A stretch of 64,000 bases of DNA from Actinoplanes teichomyceticus ATCC 31121 (GTDB lineage: Bacteria > Actinomycetota > Actinomycetes > Mycobacteriales > Micromonosporaceae), in assembly GCF_003711105.1 (NCBI RefSeq), contig NZ_CP023865.1:656001-720000 (forward strand). Direction: 5' to 3'. A program made the position numbers and the translations under genes. Shown here one piece after another: positions 24,182-33,475 of the stretch. Each line of letters opens with the position of its first letter. Within the stretch, counting starts at the first letter, position 1. The notes beneath the pieces were generated by a model, which did no database searches, was not told where the DNA came from, and was given only the letters and a program-made list of their open reading frames with translations.

Positions 24182-27100
24182 GTGAGCACGGGATCCTCGG
24201 GCCTGGCTGTGCGACGTGGTCCTCTCCCGCGGTTGCGGGACGCGAGCATCCGCGCCAAGCTCGGCGGCCTGCTGATCATCCCGCTGATCGCGGTGCTGGC
24301 GCTGGCCTCCCTGCGCCTGATGGACGTGCGCGGCCGGGCCGGTGACGCCGCCCGGGTGGCCGACCTCACCGCGCTCAGCGCCGACCTCTCCGGGCTGAGC
24401 CGCCTGCTGCAACGCGAGCGGATGGCCGCCGCGGCGTACCTGGCGACCGCCGACGCGCCGCCGGAGCCGTACCGGGAGGCGGGCGCGGCGGTCGACACGC
24501 GGATCCGGGTGTTCCAGGAGCACCGCGGCGCGATCACCGACGTGCCGGCCCGGGTACGCGACCGGCTGCAACTGATCCAGGAGCGGCTCGACCGGCTGGC
24601 CGACACCCGGAGCGCGGTGGCGGCGCGCGACAACGTGACCGTCGCCTCCGCGGTCCAGCGGTACGGCGACGTCCTCGACCAGATCTCCGACTACGACGAC
24701 GCGGTCAGCCAGGTCGCCGACCCCGGACCGGTCGCCGACGGCCTGCGCGCCCTCGCCGCCTTCACCCGGATCGAATCGGCCGCCGCCGACCAGGAGGCGG
24801 CCGCGTACGTGGTCCGGGTCACCGGCCTGCTCAGCGCCGCCCGGCAGCAGGAGCTGATCGGCGCGCAGGCGTCCCGGCAGGAGGCGCTCGACGACTTCCG
24901 GCAGATCGCCACCACCGACCAGGCCGGCCTGGTGGAGTCGATCATGGCGAATGCCTCGGTCGCCCGGGCGGACGGCCTGAGCACCCGCCTCACCGGTCCC
25001 GCGGCGGTGTCCGCGACCGACCTGACGAAGGCGTACACCGAGGTCCTGGATCTGTTCCGGACCGCCGAGACCCGGCTGGAGAGCGATGTCGTCCGGGTCG
25101 CCCAGGCCGCCAGCAAGACCAGCACGCAGCGCGCCACCCTGGAATTCGTGGTGGTGCTGCTGATCCTGCTCGCGGCCATCGCGCTCGCCTTCTACCTGGG
25201 TCGCAACCTGCACCTGTCGCTGCGCCGGCTGCGCGAGGGCGCGCTCGCGGTGGCCCACCGGGACCTGCCCGAGGCGGTCAACCGATTGCAGGACGTGGAG
25301 AGCCTGGGCGCGGGCGGCGTGGACCGGATCATCGCGCAGACCCGGGACCCGATCCGGCTCACCGAGCGCGACGAGTTCGGCCAGGTCGCCGAGGCGTTCA
25401 ACATGGTGCACCGGGAGGCCATCCGGGTCGCCGCCGAACAGGCCGCGCTGCGCACCAGCGTCTCCGCGATGTTCCTCAGCCTGGCCCGGCGCAGCCAGGC
25501 GCTGGTCGACCGGATGATCGGTGAACTGGACCAGATCGAGCGCACCGAGGAGGACCCGAAGCGGCTGGCCAAGCTCTTCGACCTGGACCACCTCGCCACC
25601 CGGATGCGCCGCAACGACGAGAACCTCCTGGTGCTGGCCGGCGCCGACGTCGGCACCCCGCGCCGCGAGGACGCGCTGCTGATCGACGCGCTCCGGGCCG
25701 CGCAGTCCGAGGTGGAGCTGTACCACCGGATCGAGTTCGGGGCGATCGACACCGACGTCTCGGTCGCCGCGGCCGCGGTCAACGACGTGGTCCGGCTGAT
25801 CGCCGAGCTGCTCGACAACGCCACCCGGTTCTCGCCGCCGACCACGGTGGTGATGGCGCACGGGCGGCGCTCCGGCGAGCAGGCGGTCGTCCAGGTCGAG
25901 GACCGTGGCCTGGGCATCTCGGCCGAGCAGCTGGAGCTGATCAACCACCGGCTCGCCGAGCCGGCCGAGGTCGACGTCAGCGCCTTCCGGCTGATGGGGT
26001 TCGCGGTCATCGCCCGCCTCGCGGCCCGGCACGGCATCGTGGTGCAGCTGCTGCCCAGCCGGGAGGGCGGGACGATCGCCGAGATCACCCTGCCGGCCGA
26101 CATCGTCGTGCTGCCCGGCGCGCCGGCCGCGCCGGCCGGGGCGGCGAGCTGGACCCGGCCCGGTCCGGCTCCGCAACCGGTGGGCGGCTCCGAGCGTACG
26201 CCGCAGGCGCGCCCGCCGATCCGCACCGCCCCGCCGCTCACCGCGACCGGCCCGCGCTGGGCGCCGGGTGCGGCGAGCCCCCCGCCGGACCTCGATCTGC
26301 GGCCCACGCCGGACCGGCCGCCGCTGCCCACCCGGGTGCCGCAGCCGGCAGCCCCGGAGCCGGCCTCGGCGCCGATGTTCGAGCCCGTGTCGGCCGCCGC
26401 GCCGGTCTCCGCGCAGCCGGTGTCGGCCCACCCGAGCGCGGGCCCCATCGCCGCGCAGCCGGTGTCCGCGCACCCGGTCTCGGCGCGACCGGCCGCCGCC
26501 CAGCCGGCCTGGGCCGGTCCGGTGTCCGCGCCGCCGGTCTCCGCCCAGCCGTTCGCCGCGCAGCCGGCCTGGGCCGATCCGGTCCCGGAGCCGCCGGTTT
26601 CCGGACCGCCGGCCTGGCCTGACCGACTCCCCGCGCCGCCCGCCTCCGGCGGGCCGGATTCCGCGTCGTTCTCGGCCGGGCCGCCGTTTCCTGTCGGGCC
26701 GGATTCCGCGTCGTTCTCGGCCGGGCCGCCGTTTCCTGTCGGGCCGGATTCCGCGTCGCTCGCTGCCGGGCCGCCGCTGCCCGCCGGACCGTATGTCGCG
26801 CAGCCGATTTCCGCGCAACCGCTGCCCGCGCCGGCGGCGGGCACGCCGATCCAGCTGGAGATGCAGCACACCTGGTTCGAGCCGGAGGCGGACGCGCGCG
26901 ACGTGCACGGCATGCCGACCGCCGGCTACGCGCCCGCGCCGGTGGCCGCCGCCGCGCCACCCGAGGCGGATCCGATGCACCGGGCCGACCGCCCGGCCGG
27001 GCCACCGCCGCGGAGCCCGGCCCGGACGCCCGCCGCGTCGCCGGCCGAGACCCCGATGGTGCCGCGGCCGCGGACCGCCGCCGAGGATCGCTGGCGGACC

Positions 27101-27370
27101 GCCGCCGACGAGGGCTGGCAGCGCGCGATGGCCGCGTCGGCGCCCCGGGCCGCCGGCACCACCGGCTCCGGCCTGCCGAAGCGGATCCCGCAGGCGCAGC
27201 TGGTCCCCGGCGGGGTGCAGGACATCCCGCGGGCACAGAATCGTCGCAGCCCCGACGACGTACGCGGACTGCTCTCCGCGTACACCCGTGGGGTGCAGCG
27301 AGGGCGGACGGACGGCGTCGCCGAATCCGCCGCCGTGGCAGCACAGGCTCCTAAGGAGAACGAACAGTGA
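24182..27370 (+). CDS. Conservon sensor kinase (nitrate/nitrite-sensor type, CvnA-like)
   Basis: This is a 1062-residue membrane histidine kinase. Transmembrane helices are near residues 27-44 and 318-340; between them is an all-helical extracytoplasmic sensor of the nitrate/nitrite-sensing (NIT) type. A HAMP region follows, then FDLDHLATRMRRNDENLL, which occupies the phospho-acceptor position. The HATPase N-box lies near 538-548 (AELLDNATRFSPP) and the G-box near 572 (VEDRGLGIS). The last 400 residues are Pro/Ala-rich. They include three 45-base repeats at 26651-26785 encoding GPDSASFSAGPPFPV and end in a short conserved-looking region. The start GTG follows AAGGAGA. The first gene of a four-gene conservon; the stop overlaps the next start. 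Confidence 0.9.
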   Translation: MSTGSSGLAVRRGPLPRLRDASIRAKLGGLLIIPLIAVLALASLRLMDVRGRAGDAARVADLTALSADLSGLSRLLQRERMAAAAYLATADAPPEPYREAGAAVDTRIRVFQEHRGAITDVPARVRDRLQLIQERLDRLADTRSAVAARDNVTVASAVQRYGDVLDQISDYDDAVSQVADPGPVADGLRALAAFTRIESAAADQEAAAYVVRVTGLLSAARQQELIGAQASRQEALDDFRQIATTDQAGLVESIMANASVARADGLSTRLTGPAAVSATDLTKAYTEVLDLFRTAETRLESDVVRVAQAASKTSTQRATLEFVVVLLILLAAIALAFYLGRNLHLSLRRLREGALAVAHRDLPEAVNRLQDVESLGAGGVDRIIAQTRDPIRLTERDEFGQVAEAFNMVHREAIRVAAEQAALRTSVSAMFLSLARRSQALVDRMIGELDQIERTEEDPKRLAKLFDLDHLATRMRRNDENLLVLAGADVGTPRREDALLIDALRAAQSEVELYHRIEFGAIDTDVSVAAAAVNDVVRLIAELLDNATRFSPPTTVVMAHGRRSGEQAVVQVEDRGLGISAEQLELINHRLAEPAEVDVSAFRLMGFAVIARLAARHGIVVQLLPSREGGTIAEITLPADIVVLPGAPAAPAGAASWTRPGPAPQPVGGSERTPQARPPIRTAPPLTATGPRWAPGAASPPPDLDLRPTPDRPPLPTRVPQPAAPEPASAPMFEPVSAAAPVSAQPVSAHPSAGPIAAQPVSAHPVSARPAAAQPAWAGPVSAPPVSAQPFAAQPAWADPVPEPPVSGPPAWPDRLPAPPASGGPDSASFSAGPPFPVGPDSASFSAGPPFPVGPDSASLAAGPPLPAGPYVAQPISAQPLPAPAAGTPIQLEMQHTWFEPEADARDVHGMPTAGYAPAPVAAAAPPEADPMHRADRPAGPPPRSPARTPAASPAETPMVPRPRTAAEDRWRTAADEGWQRAMAASAPRAAGTTGSGLPKRIPQAQLVPGGVQDIPRAQNRRSPDDVRGLLSAYTRGVQRGRTDGVAESAAVAAQAPKENEQ

Positions 27371-27774
27371 CCAGGCCTCCCACCATGCAGGACATGGGCT
27401 GGCTGCTCAGCAACTTCGCCGACAGCATCGCGGGCATCGCGCACGTGGTGGCGGTCTCGGCGGACGGTCTGTTGCTGGCATCCTCGCGGGATCTGCCGGC
27501 CGACCGGGCCGACCAGCTGGCCGCCATCACGTCCGGCGTGGTCAGTCTGACCGACGGCGCGTCCCGGATGTTCAGCGCGGGGAAGGTGCAGCAGACCATC
27601 ATCGAGATGGATAGCGGCTATCTTTTCCTCATGTCCATCAGCGACGGTTCGTCGATGGCCGTGTTGGCGGCGCGCAGCTGCGATGTCGGCCAGGTCGGCT
27701 ACGAGATGGCCCTGCTGGTGGAACGCGTCGGCGCAGCGTTGTCGCCGGCGGCACGCGAGGCCGTCAGCCACTAG
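27367..27774 (+). CDS. Roadblock/LC7 domain protein (CvnB-like)
   Basis: This is a 135-residue protein with a single roadblock/LC7 fold (DSIAGIAHVVAVSADGLLLASS, then a central helix, KVQQTIIEMDSGYLFLMSISDGSSMAVLAA in parts). Roadblock proteins commonly act as regulators of small GTPases; here the partner is the GTPase encoded two genes downstream. The start GTG overlaps the kinase stop (GTGA), so translation is coupled. The order kinase, roadblock, DUF742, GTPase is the Streptomyces conservon order. Confidence 0.92.
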   Translation: MTRPPTMQDMGWLLSNFADSIAGIAHVVAVSADGLLLASSRDLPADRADQLAAITSGVVSLTDGASRMFSAGKVQQTIIEMDSGYLFLMSISDGSSMAVLAARSCDVGQVGYEMALLVERVGAALSPAAREAVSH

Positions 27775-27818
27775 GCGCCGGGGTTGCTGAGCCCCGGTGG
27801 AGATGAGGTGACCGCGAC

Positions 27819-28181
27819 ATGACAGAGCCGCACGATCCCCGGGGGAACCTGGTGCGGCCGTACGCGGTGACCCGCGGCCGGACCGAGCCGATCCGGGACA
27901 TCCCGATCGAAGCGGTCCTGGTCACCAGCTCGGCGGCCGTCCAGGAAGCGCGTTTCGCCGGGCACGACAAGTACCGCATCGCCGCGCTGTGTGAGCCGAA
28001 GGCCCAATCGCTCGCCGAGCTCGCGGCGCTGACCCGGCTGCCTCTCGGGGTGGCCCGGGTCCTCGTCGCCGACATGGTCGCCGACGGTTTGCTCTCGCTG
28101 CACAGTGCCGCTCCCCGGAAGGGTTTCACGGAGCGGATGGATCTGCTGGGAAGGGTTTTGAGTGGACTTCGCAAGCTCTGA
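27819..28181 (+). CDS. DUF742 protein (CvnC-like)
   Basis: This is a 120-residue DUF742 protein, recognised by LVRPYAVTRGRTEP near the start and YRIAALCEPKAQSLAELAALTRLPLGVARVLVADM in the winged-helix-like middle. It ends in LLGRVLSGLRKL. The biochemical role of DUF742 is not established; it always occurs in conservons. GGAGATGAGGTGA precedes the ATG, and the 3' end overlaps the GTPase gene by 20 bases. Confidence 0.9.
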   Translation: MTEPHDPRGNLVRPYAVTRGRTEPIRDIPIEAVLVTSSAAVQEARFAGHDKYRIAALCEPKAQSLAELAALTRLPLGVARVLVADMVADGLLSLHSAAPRKGFTERMDLLGRVLSGLRKL

Positions 28182-28776
28182 GCGGGCGGGCGCCCCTCCT
28201 TCGGAGATCACCTCCGCGAAGATCGTGATCGCCGGTGGCTTCGGTGTCGGGAAGACCACGCTGGTCGGCGCGGTCTCCGAGATCGAGCCGCTGACCACGG
28301 AGGCCGTGATGACGGCGGCCGGCGCCGGGATCGACGACGCGTCCAAGGTTCCGGAGAAGGGCACCACCACGGTGGCGATGGACTTCGGCCGGATCACCAT
28401 GGCCGAGGACCTGATCCTCTACCTGTTCGGCACGCCCGGCCAGACCCGCTTCTGGTTCATGTGGGACGAGCTGATCCGCGGCGCGGTCGGCGCCGCGGTG
28501 CTGGTCGACACCCGCCGGCTGACCGACGCGTTCGCGCCGCTCGACTATTTCGAGAACCGGCATCTGCCGTACCTGGTGGCGGTCAACTGCTTCGACGGCG
28601 CGCCCCGCTACGAGCCGGACGAGGTGCGTGAGGCGCTCGCGATCCCGGCCCGGGTCCCGTTGATCATGTGCGACGCCCGGCATCGGGAGTCGGTCAAGGC
28701 GGTGCTCATCGGCGTCGTCGAACACGCCATGGCCACCCTGGTCGCGCAGCACGAGGAGGGCGTCGTCGTCGGCTGA
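28162..28776 (+). CDS. Conservon small GTPase (CvnD-like)
   Basis: This 204-residue GTP-binding protein has P-loop GGFGVGKTTL near residue 28, a Thr-rich switch (EKGTTTVAMDFGRI) and the LFGTPGQTRF switch II motif. The guanine-specificity motif is altered to NCFDG rather than NKxD, as is usual for conservon GTPases. It presumably acts at the membrane downstream of the kinase together with the roadblock protein (family knowledge). The start is GTG inside the DUF742 gene. Confidence 0.92.
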   Translation: MDFASSERAGAPPSEITSAKIVIAGGFGVGKTTLVGAVSEIEPLTTEAVMTAAGAGIDDASKVPEKGTTTVAMDFGRITMAEDLILYLFGTPGQTRFWFMWDELIRGAVGAAVLVDTRRLTDAFAPLDYFENRHLPYLVAVNCFDGAPRYEPDEVREALAIPARVPLIMCDARHRESVKAVLIGVVEHAMATLVAQHEEGVVVG

Positions 28777-28876
28777 CCACACCCGCGCCGGGCCCCCGCG
28801 ACCCGGCGACTCCCGGTCGCGGGGCGCGCGGCCGCGTCCCGGGCCCGTCCCGCGTGGCGTGCGCGCCGTTCCGGCG

Positions 28877-29052
28877 GTGGCAGCGGCCGGGGCCGGCAGG
28901 CGCGTCGCGGTCCGGGGTGGCAGCGGCCGGGGCCGGCAGGCGTGTCGCGGTCCGGGGTGGCAGCGGCCGGGGCCGGCAGGCGTGTCACGGTCCGGGGTGG
29001 CAGCGGCCGGGGCCGGCAGGCGTGTCGCGGTCCGGGGTGGCAGCGGCCGGGC
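28877..29052. repeat. 40-bp intergenic tandem repeat, about 4.4 copies
   Basis: The unit beginning GTGGCAGCGGCCGGGGCCGG recurs with a 40-base period at 28877, 28917, 28957, 28997 and partially at 29037. Only one or two positions vary between copies. It lies in the 389-base gap between the conservon GTPase and the convergent HemD fusion gene; nothing else was recognised in that gap. It may serve as a bidirectional 3' region. Copies are nearly identical, implying recent expansion. Confidence 0.9.
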
Positions 29053-29165
29053 GCGGGTCCGGATGGGGCGCGTGACCGCGGGCGGGGCGGCACAGGTCGT
29101 ACCGGAACGGGTTCGGCCGCAATCGTCCGCGGATCTTGAGCCGTGCGGCGGCGCCGGTGCGGCGG

Positions 29166-30311
29166 TCAGATCGGGATGCGGTAACCGCGCTTGACCACGG
29201 TCTGGACCAGGCCGGGGATGGCCAGACCGGCGCGCAGGCGGGCGACGGCCATCTCCACCGCGTGCTCGTCGGCGTTGCGCGGCAGCGCCTGCAGCAGCGC
29301 GGCCCGGGACAGCACCCGGCCGGGCGAGTCGGCCAGCGCGCGCAGCACCGCCATCGGTCCGGGGGCGAGGGGGCGCAGTTCGCCGTCGACCACCGCGGCG
29401 TGTCCGCGCAGGGTGATCGAGTGCCCGTTCACCTGGAGGGACACCGCCCGCTTGGGCAGCTCGTCGACCAGGGTGCGGACCAGGGCGCTGAGCCGGGCGC
29501 GGGTCGGGATGGCGACCGGGACGTCGTGACGGCGCAGCGGAGCCGCGGTGACCGGGCCCACGCAGGCGGCCAGTACGCCGGTGCGCAGCGCCTCCAGCAG
29601 CGGCTCGGTGGCCGGTCCGGCGGCGCGCAGCAGCGCCTGGACCGCGGCGGCCGAGGTGAACGTCACGGCGTCGACCAGCCGGCCGGCGATCAGGTCGACC
29701 AGGCGGTGCAGCGGCGCCGGGTCGGTGGGGGGCGCCCAGCGGTGGACCGGGACCTCGATCACCCGGGCGCCGGCGGCCGTCAGGGCGTCGGTGTACTCGG
29801 GCTGGCTCTCGCCGTGCAGCTGCATGGCGACCGTGAGACCGGTGACGCCCCGGCCGGTCAGGTGTTCGACGACCTCCTCGTGGCTCTCGCCGTCCGGTGT
29901 CCACCGTTCCTGGAGCCCGGCGGCGCGGACCGCGGCGCGGGCCTTGGGGCCGCGGGCCACCAGGTAGGCGCGGGCCAGCACGGCGCGCAGCGGCTCGGCG
30001 AGCCCCCAGCCCTCGGCCGCCTCCAGCCAGCCGCGCATCCCGATGCCGGTGTTGACCAGCACGATGTCGGGCGGGGTGGCGAGGCAGGCGCGGGTGGCGG
30101 CGCGCAGCTCGGCGTCGTCGGCGATCGGAACGATCCGCAGCGCGGGGGCCAGCACCACCCGGGCGCCCCGGCCCTCCAGCAGACCGCTCAGCTCGTCGCG
30201 GCGGCGGTCGGAGGTGACGCCGATGGTGTATCCGGAGAGGGCGGCGGCCGGGTCGGTCAGCGCGACCGCGGTCAGCACCGGACGGCGGGGCCCGGGGGTT
30301 CGCTCCGTCAT
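29166..30311 (-). CDS. Uroporphyrinogen-III synthase domain fused to OmpR-type winged helix
   Basis: This is a 381-residue fusion. Residues 20-275 are a HemD fold: GYTIGVTSDRRRDELSGLL, VNTGIGMRGWLEA, QLHGESQPEYTDALTAAGARVIEVPVHRW in pieces, and VDAVTFTSAAAVQALL. Residues 285-381 are an OmpR/PhoB winged-helix DNA-binding domain, with LAPGPMAVLRALADSPGRVLSR and the terminal QTVVKRGYRIP. Such fusions occur in actinobacteria and may be regulators rather than haem enzymes; no other haem gene is adjacent. The frame extends 22 codons further upstream, but the ATG at 30311 starts closer to the domain. Confidence 0.88.
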   Translation of the reverse strand: MTERTPGPRRPVLTAVALTDPAAALSGYTIGVTSDRRRDELSGLLEGRGARVVLAPALRIVPIADDAELRAATRACLATPPDIVLVNTGIGMRGWLEAAEGWGLAEPLRAVLARAYLVARGPKARAAVRAAGLQERWTPDGESHEEVVEHLTGRGVTGLTVAMQLHGESQPEYTDALTAAGARVIEVPVHRWAPPTDPAPLHRLVDLIAGRLVDAVTFTSAAAVQALLRAAGPATEPLLEALRTGVLAACVGPVTAAPLRRHDVPVAIPTRARLSALVRTLVDELPKRAVSLQVNGHSITLRGHAAVVDGELRPLAPGPMAVLRALADSPGRVLSRAALLQALPRNADEHAVEMAVARLRAGLAIPGLVQTVVKRGYRIPI

Positions 30312-30360
30312 GCGGCGGCGATCCCGCGGGCCGGGTCGAGAAGTCGCGGCGTGGCCGGGC

Positions 30361-30407
30361 GGTCCACCGAAGGGCACGCTCGACGACCGTCGTCCTCAGC
30401 GTGGACC
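30361..30407. repeat. Nested palindrome upstream of the HemD fusion
   Basis: Three inverted repeats share one centre: GGTCCAC/GTGGACC outermost (30361-30367 and 30401-30407), CACGCT/AGCGTG, and the central GACGAC-C-GTCGTC (30382-30394). It lies 50 bases upstream of the HemD fusion's start codon, where an operator for an autoregulating winged-helix protein might be. Confidence 0.55.
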
Positions 30408-30805
30408 CGCTCCCATGTCACGCTTACGGTCCTCGCCGTGCCTCCGTCCGGGGCACGCCGCGACTTCTCCGCACCACGCCGGCGAGCCGGCGCGGCGCAC
30501 ACCGTCAGGTCCGTCCTCAACCCTGACGGTGGTCTCCCCGTGGTGCGCCCCGGCCCGCCGGGCCGGCCGGGGCCGGGCCGCGTCGTCCGGGAGTCCGCAC
30601 CGTTGGGCATGTCCGGAAGCCTGCCGGTGGCGAATTTCAGCCGGACGTCCCATTTGTTTCGAGCCTGCTAAGAGCGGTCGGGAGCCGGTTGTCGCACCCG
30701 GGGCGGGGCGACACCGCGGGCCGAGTATGCTGGATGCCGTTTGAGGTCCCGCCTCGGGCATTCACCCAGGTTTGATCTCGCGCCTGTTTGAATGACCCGC
30801 CTGTT

Positions 30806-30835
30806 TTGACCACGCGCCGCGCGGCCGGGTATTGT
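30806..30835 (+). promoter_or_regulatory. Promoter of rplM-rpsI
   Basis: TTGACC and TATTGT are separated by 18 bases, close to the vegetative consensus and stronger than most promoters in this window. The predicted start near 30842 leaves a leader of about 115 bases before the rplM GTG. Confidence 0.7.
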
Positions 30836-30956
30836 TGCCTGCTGTTGTGCGATAGCTGCGAGCGCTCCCCCTGGGGTGTGCTTGATGTTCGTGTCGACGT
30901 CGAGTTCGACGCGGCCAGCGCGCGCCCCCAGACCGACGACGAGACAAGGTAATTCT

Positions 30957-31400
30957 GTGCGTACGTACAGCCCGAAGCCGGGTGAGATCGAGCGTCAGTG
31001 GCACATTATCGACGCTTCTGACGTCGTTCTGGGCCGCCTGGCTACCCACACCGCAACCCTTCTGCGGGGTAAGCACAAGCCGACGTTCGCCCCGCACGTC
31101 GACACGGGCGACTTCGTGGTGATCATCAACGCCGGCAAGGTCGCGCTGACCGGCAACAAGCGGCAGACCAAGGTCGCCTACCGGCACTCCGGTTACCCGG
31201 GCGGTCTGAAGCAGGTCGGTTACGAGGAGCTGCTGTCCAAGCGCCCCGAGAAGGCGATCGAGCTGGCCGTCAAGGGCATGCTTCCGCACAACAAGCTCGC
31301 CCGCCAGATCATCAAGAAGCTGAAGGTCTACCCCGGCGCTGAGCACCCGCACGCCGCGCAGCAGCCGCAGCCGTTCGAAATCAAGCAGATCGCGCAGTGA
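30957..31400 (+). CDS. rplM: 50S ribosomal protein L13
   Basis: L13 is an early-assembly 50S protein. The 147-residue product reads [37 protein letters not shown] and [18 protein letters not shown], each a hallmark of L13. GTG at 30957 gives the family length; the frame is open upstream, but the extra residues are leader sequence. The stop codon is followed within 21 bases by rpsI, the universal partner. Confidence 0.96.
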   Translation: MRTYSPKPGEIERQWHIIDASDVVLGRLATHTATLLRGKHKPTFAPHVDTGDFVVIINAGKVALTGNKRQTKVAYRHSGYPGGLKQVGYEELLSKRPEKAIELAVKGMLPHNKLARQIIKKLKVYPGAEHPHAAQQPQPFEIKQIAQ

Positions 31401-31420
31401 GCGCGGGAGAAGGCAGCAGC

Positions 31421-31918
31421 ATGTCCGACATCATCGAGCCCGAGGTCGTCGAGACCGTCGAGGAGCCCGCTGAGACGGTCGTCGTCGTTGAGACGCCCGC
31501 GCCGGCCCCGGTCCGCGCCCCGCGTCCCGGTGACCGTCCGGTCCAGACCGTCGGCCGCCGCAAGGAGGCCATCGTCCGGGTGCGCCTGGTGCCCGGCACC
31601 GGCAAGATCATCTGCAACGGTCGTGACCTCGAGAACTACTTCCCGAGCAAGGTCCACCAGCAGCTGATCCGCGAGCCGCTCGGCACCGTCGAGCGCGCCG
31701 AGCAGTTCGACGTCTTCGCGAACCTGCGTGGCGGCGGCATCACCGGCCAGGCCGGCGCGCTGCGCCTCGCCATCGCCCGGGCCCTGATCTCCAGCGAGCC
31801 GGACGACCGTCCCGCCCTGAAGAAGGCCGGCTTCCTCACCCGTGACGCGCGGGTCAAGGAGAGCAAGAAGTACGGTCTCAAGAAGGCCCGTAAGGCCCCG
31901 CAGTACTCGAAGCGCTGA
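31421..31918 (+). CDS. rpsI: 30S ribosomal protein S9
   Basis: S9 contacts P-site tRNA through its carboxy-terminal tail. The 165-residue protein has an acidic Glu/Val-rich amino-terminal 35 residues typical of actinobacteria. The S9 core follows: [39 protein letters not shown] and the terminal [17 protein letters not shown]. The ATG at 31421 is preferred because GAGAAGG lies seven bases before it; a GTG at 31397 overlapping the rplM stop is the alternative. Confidence 0.95.
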   Translation: MSDIIEPEVVETVEEPAETVVVVETPAPAPVRAPRPGDRPVQTVGRRKEAIVRVRLVPGTGKIICNGRDLENYFPSKVHQQLIREPLGTVERAEQFDVFANLRGGGITGQAGALRLAIARALISSEPDDRPALKKAGFLTRDARVKESKKYGLKKARKAPQYSKR

Positions 31919-31929
31919 TTTTCCGCCGG

Positions 31930-31972
31930 CGGCCGAGTGCGCTCCCCGAAGATCGGGGAGTGTGCTCGGCCG
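31930..31972 (+). terminator. Terminator after rpsI
   Basis: This is a long two-part hairpin: CGGCCGAG/CTCGGCCG (31930-31937 and 31965-31972), a small TGCG/TGTG internal loop, then CTCCCCGA/TCGGGGAG around a three-base loop. TGGTTTTG follows. It separates the ribosomal pair from glmM. Confidence 0.85.
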
Positions 31973-32077
31973 TCGTGGTTTTGCCCCCTCCCCCCAACTA
32001 GCCGTTCCGGTAGTCCTGTCCGCGCCGCACCGTGTTGCAGGCTTGAGGGCACGTGTCACCGGCGAAAGGAAGCCGCC

Positions 32078-33430
32078 ATGGGGCGACTCTTCGGCACGGA
32101 CGGCGTTCGCGGACTTGCGAACGGCGACCTGCTCACTCCGGAACTTGCCCTCTCGGTCGCCGTGGCGGCCGCCCGGGTACTGGTCGAGACCGACAGCAGC
32201 CACCAGCCGCTCGCCATCGTCGGCCGTGACCCGCGGGCCAGCGGCGAGATGCTGGAAGCCGCGGTCGTCGCCGGCCTGACCAGCGCGGGGGCCAACGTGG
32301 TGCGGGTCGGCGTGCTGCCGACGCCCGCGGTCGCGTACCTGGTGGGGCAGACCGGCGCCGATCTCGGTGTGATGCTCTCCGCGTCGCACAACCCCATGGC
32401 GGACAACGGCATCAAGCTCTTCGCCAGCGGCGGACAGAAGCTGCCGGACGAGCTCGAGGCGCGGATCGAGAAGGCGATCGAGGACGGGCACGGGCTGATC
32501 GGCCGGCCCACCGGCGCCGCCATCGGCCGGGTCCACGACCTGCTGGACGGCGCCGAGCACTACGTGAAGCACCTGGTCGACTCGATCCCGCACCGCCTGG
32601 ACGGCCTCAAGGTCGTGGTGGACTGCGCGAACGGCGCGGCCAGCGAGGTCGGGCCGGTGGCGTACCGGGAGGCGGGCGCCGAGGTGATCGCCATCCACGC
32701 CGAGCCGGACGGTTTGAACATCAACCTGGACTGCGGCTCGACGCACCTCGAGGCGGTCCGCGAGGCGGTCCTGCGCGAGGGCGCCGACCTGGGCATCGCG
32801 CACGACGGCGACGCCGACCGCTGCCTGGCGGTCACCGCGTCCGGCGACGTGGTGGACGGCGACCAGATCATGGCCATCCTGGCGCTGGCCATGCGCGACG
32901 CCGGCACGCTGACCGGGGACACCCTGGTCGCGACCGTGATGAGCAACCTGGGCCTGCGGATCGCGATGAAGCAGTCCGGGATCAAGCTGATCGAGACCAA
33001 GGTCGGCGACCGGTACGTGCTGGAGGAGCTGCAGAGCGGCGGCCTGGCGCTGGGCGGCGAGCAGAGCGGGCACATCGTGATGCCGGCGTTCGCCACCACC
33101 GGCGACGGCGTGCTGACCGGCCTGCACCTGATGGCGCAACTCGCGGCGACCGGCAAGTCGCTGGCCGACCTGGCCGCCGTGGTGCACCCGCTGCCGCAGG
33201 TGCTGATCAACGTCAGGGTGGGCGACCGGGAGGCCGGCGCCGCGGCGCCGACCGTCCAGGCCGCGGTGGCGCTGGCCGAGAACGAGCTCGGCGAGACCGG
33301 GCGGGTGCTGCTGCGCCCCTCCGGTACGGAGCCGCTGGTCCGGGTGATGGTCGAGGCCGCCACCGAGGACAAGGCGCGCAGCGTGGCCGAGCGGATCGCC
33401 GACGAGGTACGGGCGGCGAGCCCGGCCTGA
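32078..33430 (+). CDS. glmM: Phosphoglucosamine mutase
   Basis: GlmM converts glucosamine-6-phosphate to glucosamine-1-phosphate for UDP-GlcNAc and peptidoglycan. The 450-residue protein begins [15 protein letters not shown] and has the phosphoserine motif SASHNP with the phosphorylated Ser at about residue 103. The metal loop is HDGDADRC, the sugar-binding loop GGEQSGH and the phosphate-binding end [19 protein letters not shown] precedes the ATG. glmS, the preceding enzyme of the pathway, is 2.7 kb away in the same direction. Confidence 0.96.
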   Translation: MGRLFGTDGVRGLANGDLLTPELALSVAVAAARVLVETDSSHQPLAIVGRDPRASGEMLEAAVVAGLTSAGANVVRVGVLPTPAVAYLVGQTGADLGVMLSASHNPMADNGIKLFASGGQKLPDELEARIEKAIEDGHGLIGRPTGAAIGRVHDLLDGAEHYVKHLVDSIPHRLDGLKVVVDCANGAASEVGPVAYREAGAEVIAIHAEPDGLNINLDCGSTHLEAVREAVLREGADLGIAHDGDADRCLAVTASGDVVDGDQIMAILALAMRDAGTLTGDTLVATVMSNLGLRIAMKQSGIKLIETKVGDRYVLEELQSGGLALGGEQSGHIVMPAFATTGDGVLTGLHLMAQLAATGKSLADLAAVVHPLPQVLINVRVGDREAGAAAPTVQAAVALAENELGETGRVLLRPSGTEPLVRVMVEAATEDKARSVAERIADEVRAASPA

Positions 33431-33444
33431 TCCGCAATCGTGTG

Positions 33445-33475
33445 GACGGCCCCGGGGTGTGATCCCGGGGCCGTC
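33445..33475 (+). terminator. Terminator after glmM
   Basis: GACGGCCCCGGG and CCCGGGGCCGTC form a perfect 12-base stem around a 7-base loop, 15 bases after the glmM stop. The 3' arm runs into the tandem repeat that follows. Confidence 0.75.

Larger units (their letters stand above)
30312..30956. other. 645-base region upstream of rplM and the HemD fusion
   Basis: No gene is supported here; short open frames on both strands lack family resemblance and ribosome sites. It contains the nested palindrome at 30361-30407, a TATGCT hexamer at 30726-30731 that could be an extra -10 box, and the strong rplM promoter at 30806-30835 followed by a leader of about 115 bases. Confidence 0.6.

Noticed and set aside
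23676-24185. 169-codon plus-strand frame before the conservon
   Set aside because: No family resemblance, Arg-rich throughout, and it runs into the kinase ribosome site; treated as intergenic.
28877-29052. 40-bp repeats as a CRISPR array
   Set aside because: The units are contiguous with no unique spacers, and no cas gene is nearby.
30308-30610. Possible small minus-strand gene or N-terminal extension upstream of the HemD fusion
   Set aside because: Low-complexity Arg/Pro/Gly sequence, no ribosome site, and it spans the nested palindrome.
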